Shown one piece after another: positions 42,948-51,645 of a DNA stretch of 64,000 nt. The notes below the pieces were generated by a model that saw only the letters and a program-made list of their open reading frames with translations, made no database searches and was not told the origin of the DNA. Both the position numbers and the translations under genes were made by a program. Numbering within the stretch: the first letter of the stretch is position 1; the number at the start of each line of letters is the position of its first letter. Source of the stretch: Acidimicrobiia bacterium (GTDB lineage: Bacteria; Actinomycetota; Acidimicrobiia; Spongiisociales; UBA11373); contig CP129495.1 in assembly GCA_030584185.1 (NCBI GenBank), forward strand, positions 124,001 to 188,000. The letters are read 5' to 3'.

Positions 42948-42959
42948 GCTTGGGCCCCT

Positions 42960-42980
42960 CCGGGCGATACACTCGCCCGG
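42960..42980 (+). promoter_or_regulatory. Inverted repeat enclosing the ribD -10 box
   Basis: An 8-bp perfect inverted repeat (CCGGGCGA/TCGCCCGG) with a TACAC loop contains TACACT (42968-42973), a plausible -10 box 47 bases before the ribD GTG. This geometry suits a repressor operator or, if transcription starts upstream, a hairpin. No FMN riboswitch is present: the whole gap from the previous gene is 73 bases. Confidence 0.4.
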
Positions 42981-43020
42981 TCCGAGCCGCCTCCAATGCC
43001 GAACCGTCCGGGAGACACCC

Positions 43021-44676
43021 GTGGACAGACACCTTTTCGCGATGGCACGGGCAGTGGCGCTGGCCTCACCGCATCATCCCCATCCCAATCCTCGCGTCGG
43101 GGCGGTGGTGCTCGATTCCTCCGGGGCGGTGGTCGGGGGCGGGGCGCATCGGGCCGTCGGGGGGCAACATGCAGAGGTGGTGGCGCTGGCGGAGGCGGGG
43201 GAGGCGGCGCGTGGCGGCACCCTGGTGGTGACCCTCGAACCCTGTGTGCACCAGGGCCGCACCCCGCCCTGTGTGGAGGCGGTGATCGACGCCGGGATCG
43301 CCCGGGTGATCGTGGGCGTTCTCGACCCCGATCCCCGGGTCGACGGCAAAGGGGTCGAACACCTCCGCGCCCGGGGGATCGCAGTGACCGTCGGCACCGG
43401 GGCGGACCTCGTCGAGGCACTGGACCCCGGCTACCTGCACCATCGGCGCTCCGCACGACCGCGGGTGACGCTGAAGATGGCCGCAACCCTCGACGGTCAG
43501 GCGGCGGCGGCCGACGGCACTTCACAGTGGCTCACCGGGCCCGAGGCCCGGCGCGACGCCCACGAGCTGCGGGCCCGTTCCGACGCCATCATGGTCGGTG
43601 CCGGCACCGTGCTGGCCGACGACCCCAGGCTCACGGTGCGCCTGGGGGCCGGTTCTCCAGATCCGAGGCCGGTGATAATCGCCGGTGACCGAGATCTCCC
43701 GGCCGACGCTCGCCTCTTCGCCCGGCATCCCCTCGTCTACTCACCGCGCCCGCTCGACCTGCCGGCCGAGGTCGTGGTGCTCCCGGGCGCCACCGGGGTC
43801 GATCTGGTCGCCGTCATGGAGGATCTGGGAAGGCGCGGGATCGTCGATCTGCTGGTGGAAGGGGGCCCCACGCTGGCGGGGGCACTGAATGGGGCGGGTC
43901 TGGTGGACCGGTACGTCCTGTACTACGGAGCCGGCCTGGCTGGTGGGGTGGGACGGCCGGTCTTGGAGGGGAGGTTCACCACCGTGGCCGGTCTCGACGG
44001 CGTCGACGTGGTTTCGGTGCGTCTGCTCGAGGGGGATCTGCGGGTCGAGGCCGTGCCGGCAGGGAGGGTCGCCGGGCGGCCGGCTCCGGTCAGAACGGCC
44101 GAGGCCCGGCTCCCGATCGACCAGGCTGAGTTCCGGGTCATCGGATACCGGCAGGATGGCCAGGAACACGTTGCGCTGGTCCTGGGCGGGTTCGATCGCA
44201 AGGGCCCTGCGCCGTTGGTACGGGTTCACTCCGAGTGCCTCACCGGCGACGTCTTCGGGAGCAGGCGGTGCGACTGTCGCGACCAGTTGCACCGCGCCCT
44301 GCAGCGAATCGCCGCCGAGGGCTCGGGCGCTCTGGTGTACCTGCGCGGGCACGAGGGTCGTGGAATCGGGCTGAGCGCCAAGTTGCAGGCCTACGCCCTG
44401 CAGGACCTCGGCAGGGACACGGTGGAGGCCAACCTGGAGCTCGGCCTCCCTGCCGACGCCCGCGAGTACGGCATCGCCGGCGCCATCCTCCACGACCTCG
44501 GGATCGGGAGGATCCGGCTCCTCTCCAACAACCCGGCGAAGGCACTGGGTCTGGGAGCAGCAGGGGTCGTCGTCGAGGAGATGGTGGCGCTGGAGACCGC
44601 GGTCACGTCCGAGAACCGCGGGTACCTGAAGACCAAGGCGACCCGGATGGGCCATCTGCTCGAAGTGGAGCCATGA
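43021..44676 (+). CDS. RibD-RibA fusion: riboflavin deaminase/reductase plus GTP cyclohydrolase II
   Basis: A 551-residue protein. Residues 1-145 are the RibD deaminase with HAEV and the zinc motif [12 protein letters not shown]. Residues ~146-350 are the reductase ([47 protein letters not shown]). Residues ~375-551 are GTP cyclohydrolase [26 protein letters not shown] with the three zinc cysteines, [23 protein letters not shown] and RLLSNNPAK. RibA is usually fused to RibB, not RibD. The protein would catalyse the first and the next two enzymatic steps of riboflavin synthesis. It overlaps rnhB by ATGA. Confidence 0.9.
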   Translation: MDRHLFAMARAVALASPHHPHPNPRVGAVVLDSSGAVVGGGAHRAVGGQHAEVVALAEAGEAARGGTLVVTLEPCVHQGRTPPCVEAVIDAGIARVIVGVLDPDPRVDGKGVEHLRARGIAVTVGTGADLVEALDPGYLHHRRSARPRVTLKMAATLDGQAAAADGTSQWLTGPEARRDAHELRARSDAIMVGAGTVLADDPRLTVRLGAGSPDPRPVIIAGDRDLPADARLFARHPLVYSPRPLDLPAEVVVLPGATGVDLVAVMEDLGRRGIVDLLVEGGPTLAGALNGAGLVDRYVLYYGAGLAGGVGRPVLEGRFTTVAGLDGVDVVSVRLLEGDLRVEAVPAGRVAGRPAPVRTAEARLPIDQAEFRVIGYRQDGQEHVALVLGGFDRKGPAPLVRVHSECLTGDVFGSRRCDCRDQLHRALQRIAAEGSGALVYLRGHEGRGIGLSAKLQAYALQDLGRDTVEANLELGLPADAREYGIAGAILHDLGIGRIRLLSNNPAKALGLGAAGVVVEEMVALETAVTSENRGYLKTKATRMGHLLEVEP

Positions 44677-45386
44677 GAGCACAGGGCCGGATCGCTCCGC
44701 TGAGGCCTTCACTGCGCCGAGATGCACCGGATCTGTCCGAGGAGAAGGCACTGTGGGGATGCGGTGCGGAGGTGGTCGTCGGCGTGGACGAGGTGGGGCG
44801 GGGGGCATGGGCCGGTCCGGTCTCGGTCGGCGCCGTTGTGCTGCCCGCCGACCGACGGGTCTACAAGGTGCGCGACTCGAAACTGCTCACCGAGCCGGAG
44901 AGGGAGGGCCTCTTCGATCGGGTCGCGTCTTGGTGCCGGTCATGGGCGGTGGGGCATGCCACCGCCGACGAGTGCGATCGTCTCGGGATGTCGGCGGCGC
45001 AGCGCCTGGCAGCGGAGCGCGCCATCGACCGCCTGGACCTCCAGCCCGACGCCGTCCTGGTCGACGGCTCCTGGGACTTCGTCGGCCACCCCTTCACCCG
45101 TACGCTGGTCGGTGGAGACGCCACCTGCCTCTCGGTCGCCGCAGCTTCGATACTGGCCAAGGTCACTCGGGATCGCCTGATGCGCTCCGAAGCCGAGCAC
45201 TACCCACATTGGGGTTTCGACGGGAACAAGGGTTATCCGGGGCCCCGGCACCGGGCGGCGTTGCAGTGGTACGGGCCTAGTGCCATCCACCGCCTCTCCT
45301 GGGTGTTCATGGATGCGACGCCTTGGAACGGCCTGAGACGAAGGGAGCGGGACACCTCGCAGGGCCGGATCTTCCCGTCGCATTGA
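44673..45386 (+). CDS. rnhB: Ribonuclease HII
   Basis: A 237-residue nuclease that removes RNA from RNA-DNA hybrids and single ribonucleotides from DNA. The first catalytic pair is [16 protein letters not shown] (Asp-Glu). VRDSKLL, a further Asp in [10 protein letters not shown], and [13 protein letters not shown] complete the site. The ATG overlaps the ribD-ribA stop. About 35 N-terminal residues precede the first motif, longer than E. coli RnhB, so a later start is possible but no better candidate is seen. The infC promoter begins inside its last codons. Confidence 0.93.
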   Translation: MRAQGRIAPLRPSLRRDAPDLSEEKALWGCGAEVVVGVDEVGRGAWAGPVSVGAVVLPADRRVYKVRDSKLLTEPEREGLFDRVASWCRSWAVGHATADECDRLGMSAAQRLAAERAIDRLDLQPDAVLVDGSWDFVGHPFTRTLVGGDATCLSVAAASILAKVTRDRLMRSEAEHYPHWGFDGNKGYPGPRHRAALQWYGPSAIHRLSWVFMDATPWNGLRRRERDTSQGRIFPSH

Positions 45387-45411
45387 TCCCGCTCGTCCAC
45401 TTCCGTATACT
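45383..45411 (+). promoter_or_regulatory. Promoter of infC-rpmI-rplT
   Basis: TTGATC (45383-45388), a 17-base spacer and TATACT (45406-45411) form the best sigma-70-type promoter in the window. It gives a long leader of about 190 bases before infC. Confidence 0.7.
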
Positions 45412-45506
45412 CCGCCCATAGAGAAGTGGAGGCGCTGCTTCCCACCCGGCCACCATCGGTGCGCCGAGGTCCGACGATTGGAGCCGGCCACTGCGCCGGG
45501 CCATTG

Positions 45507-45539
45507 ACGGCGGCAGCACCGAGCCGCCGTTCCTCTTTT
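45507..45539 (+). terminator. Intrinsic terminator/attenuator in the infC leader
   Basis: ACGGCGGC (45507-45514) pairs with GCCGCCGT (45523-45530) around an 8-base loop, followed by TCCTCTTTT. This is the only hairpin with a T-rich tail in the window. It lies between the promoter and infC. Flanking hairpins at 45484-45499 and 45552-45570 could take part in alternative folds. L20 or IF3 autoregulation by attenuation is known for this operon in other bacteria. Confidence 0.6.
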
Positions 45540-45606
45540 CCGGGAGTGTTTCCGGCGTCGGACACGCCGGCGGGTAGGTGACCGCCATGCAGGAGGTTTG
45601 GAGAAC

Positions 45607-46176
45607 ATCGCACAGGAACTGAGGATCAATGACAAGATCCGGGCCAAGGAGGTGCGCGTCGTTGCGCCCGACGGGAGCCAGATCGGTGTGTTGAAGATCG
45701 ACGAGGCCCTGTACCTGGCCGACCAACTCGGCTTGGATCTGGTCGAGGTCGCGGCCGATGCTCACCCACCGGTTTGCCGGATGATGGATTACGGGAAGTA
45801 CAAGTACGAGCAGTCGGTTCGCCAACGAGAGGCTCGCAAGAAGCAGACCCGGACCGTCATCAAGGAAGTGAAGTTCCGCCCCAAGACCGATGACCACGAC
45901 TACGAGTGGAAGAAGCGGCGGGTGTTGGAGTTCCTCGGCGACGGTGACAAGGTCAAGGTCACGATGATGTTCAGGGGTCGCGAGGTGACACATCCCGAGC
46001 TCGGGTCCCGCGTCCTGCAACGGCTCGTGGAAGAAGTGGGGGAGTGGGGGGCCGTGGAGCAGGCGCCCCGGCTCGAGGGCCGCAACATGACAATGCAGCT
46101 GGCCCCGGGGAAGAGGCGGCCGGCGGCGACGATCGACGGCGAACTTCCCGATGAGGGTGCCGGCGAGGAGGAGTGA
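45607..46176 (+). CDS. infC: Translation initiation factor IF-3 (predicted AUC start)
   Basis: A 189-residue IF-3. N-domain: LRINDKIRAKEVRVVAPDGSQIGV, VEVAADAHPPVCRMMDYGKYKYE; C-domain: VKEVKFRPKTDDHDYEWKKRRV, VTMMFRGRE and NMTMQLAP. TTG 45598 is only 1-2 bases after AGGAGG (45591-45596) and cannot be used with that site. ATC at 45607 has ideal spacing of about 10 bases, and starting there aligns without gaps with Firmicute IF-3 (N at residue 8, IRA at 11-13). Rare AUU/AUC starts in infC allow autoregulation by IF-3 (established knowledge). Confidence 0.9.
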   Translation: MAQELRINDKIRAKEVRVVAPDGSQIGVLKIDEALYLADQLGLDLVEVAADAHPPVCRMMDYGKYKYEQSVRQREARKKQTRTVIKEVKFRPKTDDHDYEWKKRRVLEFLGDGDKVKVTMMFRGREVTHPELGSRVLQRLVEEVGEWGAVEQAPRLEGRNMTMQLAPGKRRPAATIDGELPDEGAGEEE

Positions 46177-46178
46177 AC

Positions 46179-46376
46179 GTGCCGAAACAGAAGACGCGGC
46201 GAGGCGCCGCCAAGAGATTCAAGATCACCGGGTCGGGCAAGATCATGCGCCGGCAGGCTTGGCGTTCCCACCTGGTCATGGGCAAGAAGTCGGGACGGCG
46301 GCTGCGCCGACTCCAGGGTGAAGCCGAGGTGGCGCGCTCCGACGCTCCACGCGTCAAGCGGATGTTGGGGAGGTAG
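46179..46376 (+). CDS. rpmI: 50S ribosomal protein L35
   Basis: A 65-residue basic protein, [20 protein letters not shown] at the N-terminus and RMLGR at the end. GTG 46179 is chosen over an in-frame GTG at 46173 because L35 conventionally begins MPKxKT and GGAGGAG lies about 7 bases upstream. It follows infC by 2 bases and precedes rplT by 5. Confidence 0.95.
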   Translation: MPKQKTRRGAAKRFKITGSGKIMRRQAWRSHLVMGKKSGRRLRRLQGEAEVARSDAPRVKRMLGR

Positions 46377-46381
46377 CGGAA

Positions 46382-46741
46382 ATGGCACGCATCAAGCGCT
46401 CGGTACACGCCCAGAAGAAGCGTCGCAAGATCCTCGAACGCGCCTCGGGTTACAAGGGGGCGCGCAGCCGGAGGCTGAGAACGGCCAACGAACAGGTCAT
46501 GAACGCCATGCAGGACGCGTACCGCGACCGCAGGGCGCGCAAGGGTGAGTTCCGCAGGCTGTGGATCGCCCGCATCAACGCCGCGGCTCGGGCAAACGGG
46601 ACCACCTACTCGCGGCTCATGGCCGACCTCAAGGCCGCCGAGGTGGAGGTCGACCGCAAGATGCTCGCCGAGATGGCGGTGTCGGACCCCGAGGCCTTCG
46701 GGGACCTGGTGCGGACGACTTCGGGAGCCGCCCACGCCTGA
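46382..46741 (+). CDS. rplT: 50S ribosomal protein L20
   Basis: A 119-residue 23S-binding protein needed for early 50S assembly. [30 protein letters not shown] and [21 protein letters not shown] are L20 signatures. GGGGAGG lies 8 bases upstream of the ATG. L20 represses its own operon in several bacteria, and the leader attenuator at 45507-45539 is a candidate site. Confidence 0.97.
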   Translation: MARIKRSVHAQKKRRKILERASGYKGARSRRLRTANEQVMNAMQDAYRDRRARKGEFRRLWIARINAAARANGTTYSRLMADLKAAEVEVDRKMLAEMAVSDPEAFGDLVRTTSGAAHA

Positions 46742-46780
46742 GGCCCCGAGGCCGGCATCCCGGCTTCCGGGGCCAGCCTC

Positions 46781-46786
46781 TAACCT
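46781..46786 (+). promoter_or_regulatory. -10 box TAACCT of pheS
   Basis: TAACCT ends 9 bases before the pheS ATG, with no Shine-Dalgarno sequence between. pheS-pheT is therefore probably transcribed separately from rplT as a leaderless mRNA. Confidence 0.5.
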
Positions 46787-46795
46787 TCCGGCGCC

Positions 46796-47839
46796 ATGAC
46801 CTCAGCCGAATCCCTGCACGAGTTCGTAGCCGAGGTGCTGAGGCGCCTCGATCTATCGAACGATGCAGCAGCGGTTGCCGCACTCGAGACGGAGGCCTTA
46901 GGGGCCGAGTCGCCGATCGTCTCGGCCCGCAGATCTCTGAAGGACCTGCCGGAGGAGGCGCGCAGGGTCCTGGGCAAGGCGGTGCACGAGTCGGCCGAGA
47001 GGCTGCGCACCTCCCTCGGAGCACGTCGGGCCGAGTTCGAGGCGGCCGAACTCGATTCCCGCCTGGCTGCAGAGTGGCAGGATCTGACCCTGCCCGCACG
47101 AGAGCCGCCCCGCGGCGCCGCGCATCTGGTCCGCCAGGTGTGGGACGAGGTGGTGGACATCTTCGTCGGGCTGGGCTACACGGTGGCCAGCGGCCCCGAG
47201 GTCGACACCGACTACCACAACTTCCGGGCACTCAACTACCCGGATGCTCACCCGGCGCGCCTGGAGAGCGACACCCTGTACGTCGATCACGGCGATGATC
47301 CCGAGGGGGTGCTGCTGCGCACCCAGACCTCGACAATGCAGGTGCGCTGGATGGAGAGTCACGATCCTCCGGTGTACGTGGTGGCACCGGGGCGGGTCTA
47401 CCGCCGGGAGACCGCCGACGCCACCCACACCCCCGTGTTCCATCAGATAGAAGGCCTGGTCGTCGACGAGGGAATCACCTTCGCCCACCTGAAGGGAACC
47501 CTCCAGCACCTGGCCGACGAGATCTTCGGCTCCGGTCGGCGTCTGCGGTTCCTGCCCCACTTCTTCCCGTTCACCGAGCCGTCCGCCGAGCTCCATGTGT
47601 CCTGCTTCGCCTGTGACGGGTCTGGGTGTCGCATCTGCAGCGGATCGGGGTGGATAGAGCTGCTCGGTTGCGGCATGGTCGATCCGGCCGTCCTCAGCAA
47701 CGTCGGGTACGACCCGGCCCTGGTCACCGGCTTCGCCTTCGGCATGGGTCTCGACCGGCTGGCGATGATGCGCTACGGAGTGCCCGAGCTGCGCCACTTC
47801 TTCACCGCCGATCGACGGGTCCTGGAGCAGTACCGATGA
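46796..47839 (+). CDS. pheS: Phenylalanyl-tRNA synthetase alpha subunit
   Basis: A 347-residue catalytic subunit of the alpha2-beta2 enzyme. An N-terminal coiled coil is followed by the class II core: VDTDYHNFRALNYPDAHPAR, LLRTQTSTMQVR, VAPGRVYRRETADATHTPVFHQIEG (motif 2), and GFAFGMGLDRLAMMRYG (motif 3). A CFACDGSGCRICSGSGW cysteine cluster precedes the Phe-binding ELLGCGMV. It overlaps pheT by 4 bases (ATGA). Confidence 0.96.
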   Translation: MTSAESLHEFVAEVLRRLDLSNDAAAVAALETEALGAESPIVSARRSLKDLPEEARRVLGKAVHESAERLRTSLGARRAEFEAAELDSRLAAEWQDLTLPAREPPRGAAHLVRQVWDEVVDIFVGLGYTVASGPEVDTDYHNFRALNYPDAHPARLESDTLYVDHGDDPEGVLLRTQTSTMQVRWMESHDPPVYVVAPGRVYRRETADATHTPVFHQIEGLVVDEGITFAHLKGTLQHLADEIFGSGRRLRFLPHFFPFTEPSAELHVSCFACDGSGCRICSGSGWIELLGCGMVDPAVLSNVGYDPALVTGFAFGMGLDRLAMMRYGVPELRHFFTADRRVLEQYR

Positions 47840-50187
47840 AGGCCTCCCTTCGCTGGCTGCGCGAGTTCGTCGATCTGCCCGAGATGGAGCCGGCCCGGCT
47901 CTCCGACGCCATCTCCTCGCTGGGTCTGGAGGTCGAGAGCGTCGAGATCCTGGAGGCGCCGTTCACGGGCGTCCTGGTAGCTCGAGTCATCGCAGTGGAG
48001 CCTCATCCGTCGGCCGATCGGATTCGACTGGCGACGATCGACGCCGGTTCGGGACCGGTGCGCGTGGTGTGCGGTGCATGGAACTTCGGTCCTGGCGATC
48101 TGGTTGCCTATGCCGCCGTGGGGTCGGTGCTCGCCGGTGGACTCCAGGTGGGGGAGAAGGAGATCCGCGGCATCTCCTCACCGGGGATGATCGCCTCCGA
48201 GTCGGAGCTCGGTCTTGGCGACCCTGCGGAAGGCATCATGCACCTCGATGCCGGCGAGCCGGGCGACGATCTGGCTGCGACGCTTCCCTTCCCCGACGTG
48301 ATCTTCGACCTGGCGATCACCCCCAACCGGCCCGACGCCATGTCGATGCACGGTCTGGCACGGGATCTCGGCGCCTACTTCGATCTGCCGGTGGGCCTTC
48401 CCGACTTCTCAGTCGAGGAGTCGGGGTCGCCCACGGAGGTGACCGTGCAGATCGACGACCCGCATCGTTGCCCCCGCTTCACGGCGCGAGAGCTGCGGGG
48501 CGTGACGGTGGCACCATCGCCGCTGTGGATGCGTCTCCGGCTTCGAGCGGTGGGGTTGCGTCCCATCAACAACGTGGTCGATGTGAGCAACTACGTCATG
48601 ATGGAGTTGGGCCAGCCGCTGCATGCCTTCGACCTCGATCGGATCGAGGGTGATCGTGTCGTGGTCCGCGGGGCCCTCCCTGGAGAGACCATGCGGACCC
48701 TCGACGGCGTCGATCGCTCGCTGACGACTGAGGATCTGGTGGTGGCCGATGCCGGCGGCCCGATCGGCCTGGCCGGGGTGATGGGTGGCGAGGAAACCGA
48801 AGTGTCGGAGTCGACCTCGAGGGTGCTCCTCGAGGTCGCCCACTTCGAGCCGGCGGGCGTCCTGCTGACCGGGAAGCGGCACGGGCTCCGTTCGGAGGCG
48901 GTGGCCCGGTTCGAGCGAGGGGTCGACCCCACGCTGCCGCCGATCGCCTCGGGGCGGGCCACAGAACTGCTCACTCGGCTGGCTGGTGCGAATCCTGCTC
49001 CCGCTCTCATCGACGAGAACCCGCGCCCGTGGTCGGCGCCGGTCGTGGTCCTGCCCGCGGGCGAGCCCGAGCGCCTGCTCGGCGTGCCGGTGACGCCGGA
49101 ACAGAGTGCCGACTACCTGCGGCGCCTCGGATTCGGAGTCACCGGAGAGAAGGATCTCGAGGTGCAGGTGCCTGCGTTCCGTCCCGATGTCGGCCGTCCG
49201 GCCGATCTGGTCGAAGAGATCGCCCGTCTGCACGGCTTCGACAACATCCCCGCGCTGCTTCCTTTCGGCCGCGGCGGTGCGCTTCCGGCGGAGGAGCGTG
49301 CCGAACGCCTGGTGCGCCAGGTGATGGTCGGCGCCGGCTACTTCGAGGCATGGAGTTTCGACTTCATGGCGATCGAGGATCTCGATGCACTGGGGATCCC
49401 CGCCGACGACGAACGCCGGCGGGCAGTGGGGGTTCGCAACCCGCTCGCCGATGACCAGCGCCATTTGCGCACCACCCTGATTCCCGGGCTGGTTCGGGGC
49501 GTGGCGCTGAACCAGGCGAGGAGCCTCGGCGAGCCGCCCCTGTTCGAGATCGGTGCTGCCTTCCTGAAGCCGACGGGTGTCGCCGAGCTGCCGCACCAGC
49601 CACGCCGCCTCGGTTTCGTGGCAGCACCATCGGGTGGCGGCGAGGCGGCGGACGCCGTCGGCGTGGTGGCGGCACTGTTCAGGCAGATGCACCGCCGGTG
49701 GGACCTCGACCAACGCGCCGTCCCCGGCCTGCATCCGGGACGCAGCGGGAGGGTGGTCGTCGACGGCGACGAGGTCGGGATCGTCGGCGAGCTCCATCCG
49801 AGCGCTGCCGAGAGGTTCGGTGTGACGGGACGCCTTGCGGTGGGCGAGATCGACATGAGCGCTCTCACCCCCCTGACACCGACCTTCACCGCCCCGAGCT
49901 CCTTTCCGCCCGTGGTGTTCGACCTCGCCTTCGACCTCGAAGAGCGGGTCCCGGCGGGACGGCTGCTGGATGCGGTGAGAACTGCGGCCGGCCCGCTGCT
50001 GGAGGAACTGAGGGTGTTCGATGTCTTCTCCGGCTCACCGCTCGAGGCCGGAAGGCGGAGCATCGCCGTTCGACTCGTGTTTCGTCACCCGGATCGCACC
50101 CTGGTGGAGGAGGAGCTCTCCGAGGTGCGGGTGTCCATCGCCCAGCGAGTTGGATCGGATCTCGGCGGCCGACTGAGGGGGGCCTAG
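47836..50187 (+). CDS. pheT: Phenylalanyl-tRNA synthetase beta subunit
   Basis: A 783-residue subunit with the usual domain string: N-terminal SLRWLREFVDLP, an OB-type tRNA-binding domain (LVARVIAVEPHPSADRIRLATID), B3/B4 editing region (GLRPINNVVDVSNYVMMELGQPLHAFD), B5 (FRPDVGRPADLVEEIARLHGFDNIP), a catalytic-like core (VGVRNPLADDQRHLRTTLIPGL), and the C-terminal anticodon-binding fold. It is full length. argF starts one base after its stop. Confidence 0.96.
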   Translation: MKASLRWLREFVDLPEMEPARLSDAISSLGLEVESVEILEAPFTGVLVARVIAVEPHPSADRIRLATIDAGSGPVRVVCGAWNFGPGDLVAYAAVGSVLAGGLQVGEKEIRGISSPGMIASESELGLGDPAEGIMHLDAGEPGDDLAATLPFPDVIFDLAITPNRPDAMSMHGLARDLGAYFDLPVGLPDFSVEESGSPTEVTVQIDDPHRCPRFTARELRGVTVAPSPLWMRLRLRAVGLRPINNVVDVSNYVMMELGQPLHAFDLDRIEGDRVVVRGALPGETMRTLDGVDRSLTTEDLVVADAGGPIGLAGVMGGEETEVSESTSRVLLEVAHFEPAGVLLTGKRHGLRSEAVARFERGVDPTLPPIASGRATELLTRLAGANPAPALIDENPRPWSAPVVVLPAGEPERLLGVPVTPEQSADYLRRLGFGVTGEKDLEVQVPAFRPDVGRPADLVEEIARLHGFDNIPALLPFGRGGALPAEERAERLVRQVMVGAGYFEAWSFDFMAIEDLDALGIPADDERRRAVGVRNPLADDQRHLRTTLIPGLVRGVALNQARSLGEPPLFEIGAAFLKPTGVAELPHQPRRLGFVAAPSGGGEAADAVGVVAALFRQMHRRWDLDQRAVPGLHPGRSGRVVVDGDEVGIVGELHPSAAERFGVTGRLAVGEIDMSALTPLTPTFTAPSSFPPVVFDLAFDLEERVPAGRLLDAVRTAAGPLLEELRVFDVFSGSPLEAGRRSIAVRLVFRHPDRTLVEEELSEVRVSIAQRVGSDLGGRLRGA

Positions 50188-50188
50188 C

Positions 50189-51088
50189 GTGGATTTCCTG
50201 AAGGTCTCGGATCTCGGCCGGGATGGGCTCGCCGAGGTGATCGCCGAGGCGAGACGGCTCAAGGCGGACCCCGGTCGAGGCGCCGGGGCGCTGTCCGGGC
50301 GTCGGATCGGCCTGTTCTTCCAGAAGCCATCGATGCGTACCCGGGTCTCCTGCGAGGCGGCAGCCCTGGCGCTGGGGGCGTCACCGATCGTCCTGAAGCA
50401 GGACGAGGTCGGACTCGGCACCAGGGAGGCCGTGGCCGATGTGGCCCGTGTGCTCGACCGATACCTGGATGTGCTCGCCTTCCGGGTGTTCTCCCACTCC
50501 GACCTGGACGAGTTGGCGGCCCACTCCGAGGCTCCGATCGTCAACCTCCTCTCGGATCTGGAACATCCCTGTCAGGCGCTGGCCGACCTGCAGACGCTCG
50601 CCGAACATCGTCCGCCCCAAGGCGCGGTTGTCTCCTTCGTCGGGGACGGCAACAACGTGTGCAACTCCCTGATGGTCGCCGGCGCCATGATGGGCGCCAC
50701 AGTCAGGGTGGCGACCCCCCCCGGGTTCGAGCCACCCTCCCATGTGGTCGCCGAGGCGATGTCTCTTGCGGCCCCCGGTGGAGGAGTCGAGGTGGGCAAT
50801 GATCCGGAGGCGGCGGTCAGGGACGCCGATGCGGTCTACACCGACGTCTGGGCATCCATGGGACAGGAGGACGAGGCCGAGGCCCGCCGTCGAGCGTTCC
50901 GCTCGTTTCGCGTGGACGAGGCCCTGTTCGACCTTGCCGCTCCCGACGCCGTGTTCCTCCATTGCTTGCCCGCCCACCGGGGGGAAGAGGTCACCGATGG
51001 CGTGGTGGATCACGAGCGCAGCCGCGTGTTCGATCAGGCCGAGAACCGCATGCACTCCTTCAAGGCCTTGCTCCTCCACATGCGATGA
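50189..51088 (+). CDS. argF: Ornithine carbamoyltransferase
   Basis: A 299-residue enzyme making citrulline from ornithine and carbamoyl phosphate. The carbamoyl phosphate loop is KPSMRTRVS (usual SxRTR), with LEHPCQALADLQT, FVGDGNNVCNSL, the ornithine motif YTDVWASMGQE and the catalytic HCLPAHRGEEV. It lies directly after pheT. In mycobacteria the whole arg operon follows pheST; here only argF is present. Confidence 0.93.
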   Translation: MDFLKVSDLGRDGLAEVIAEARRLKADPGRGAGALSGRRIGLFFQKPSMRTRVSCEAAALALGASPIVLKQDEVGLGTREAVADVARVLDRYLDVLAFRVFSHSDLDELAAHSEAPIVNLLSDLEHPCQALADLQTLAEHRPPQGAVVSFVGDGNNVCNSLMVAGAMMGATVRVATPPGFEPPSHVVAEAMSLAAPGGGVEVGNDPEAAVRDADAVYTDVWASMGQEDEAEARRRAFRSFRVDEALFDLAAPDAVFLHCLPAHRGEEVTDGVVDHERSRVFDQAENRMHSFKALLLHMR

Positions 51089-51645
51089 CCGCCCTACGGC
51101 GACTGCTGGCGGGTCCGGCCGCCGAGGTCGCACCCCTCCTCCTGGGGAGACGGCTGAGGAGCACCATCGACGGGGAGTCGGTGGTGGCGGTCGTCATCGA
51201 AACCGAGGCCTACGAGGGTGCCGACGATCCCGCCAGCCACGCGTACCGGGGTCGGACCATGCGCAATGCCACCATGTTCGGCGAGCCCGGCAGCATCTAT
51301 GTCTACCGATCGTATGGGCTGCACTGGTGCATCAACCTGGTGTGCCGGGCGGTCGGTGTTCCCTCGGCGGTGTTGCTACGTGCCGGCCGAATCGTGGTGG
51401 GAGAAGACGTGGCGGCGCGCCGTCGTGGGCGTAACACCGAGTTGGCGTCGGGGCCGGGCAGGCTCGCCCAGTCGCTCGGCGTCACCGCTGCCATCGATGG
51501 GTCGTCGATCTGGTCGGGTCCTATTCGCCTGGAGGGGCCTCCATGGAGCGGCCCGGTGCTCCGCGGACCACGGGTGGGGGTCACCAGGGGGGCGGAGTTG
51601 CAGTGGCGGTTCTGGATGCCGGTCAGTCGTTCACCCAGATCGTGA
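51085..51645 (+). CDS. mpg: 3-methyladenine DNA glycosylase (AAG/MPG family)
   Basis: A 186-residue base-excision repair glycosylase for alkylated purines. The family signature is almost complete: LGRRLRSTIDG, VVIETEAYEGADDPASHAYRG (catalytic Glu), MRNATMFGEPGSIYVYRSYGLHWCINLV and ASGPGRLAQSLGV. It overlaps argF by ATGA and, at its 3' end, the convergent penicillin-binding protein gene by 23 bases. Confidence 0.93.
   Translation: MTALRRLLAGPAAEVAPLLLGRRLRSTIDGESVVAVVIETEAYEGADDPASHAYRGRTMRNATMFGEPGSIYVYRSYGLHWCINLVCRAVGVPSAVLLRAGRIVVGEDVAARRRGRNTELASGPGRLAQSLGVTAAIDGSSIWSGPIRLEGPPWSGPVLRGPRVGVTRGAELQWRFWMPVSRSPRS

Noticed and set aside
42948-43020. FMN riboswitch before the ribD-ribA gene
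   Set aside because: The gap is only 73 bases and lacks the RFN core; only an inverted repeat around a -10 box is seen.
45598-45600. TTG start for infC
   Set aside because: It almost touches the AGGAGG ribosome site; ATC 45607 has proper spacing and better family alignment.
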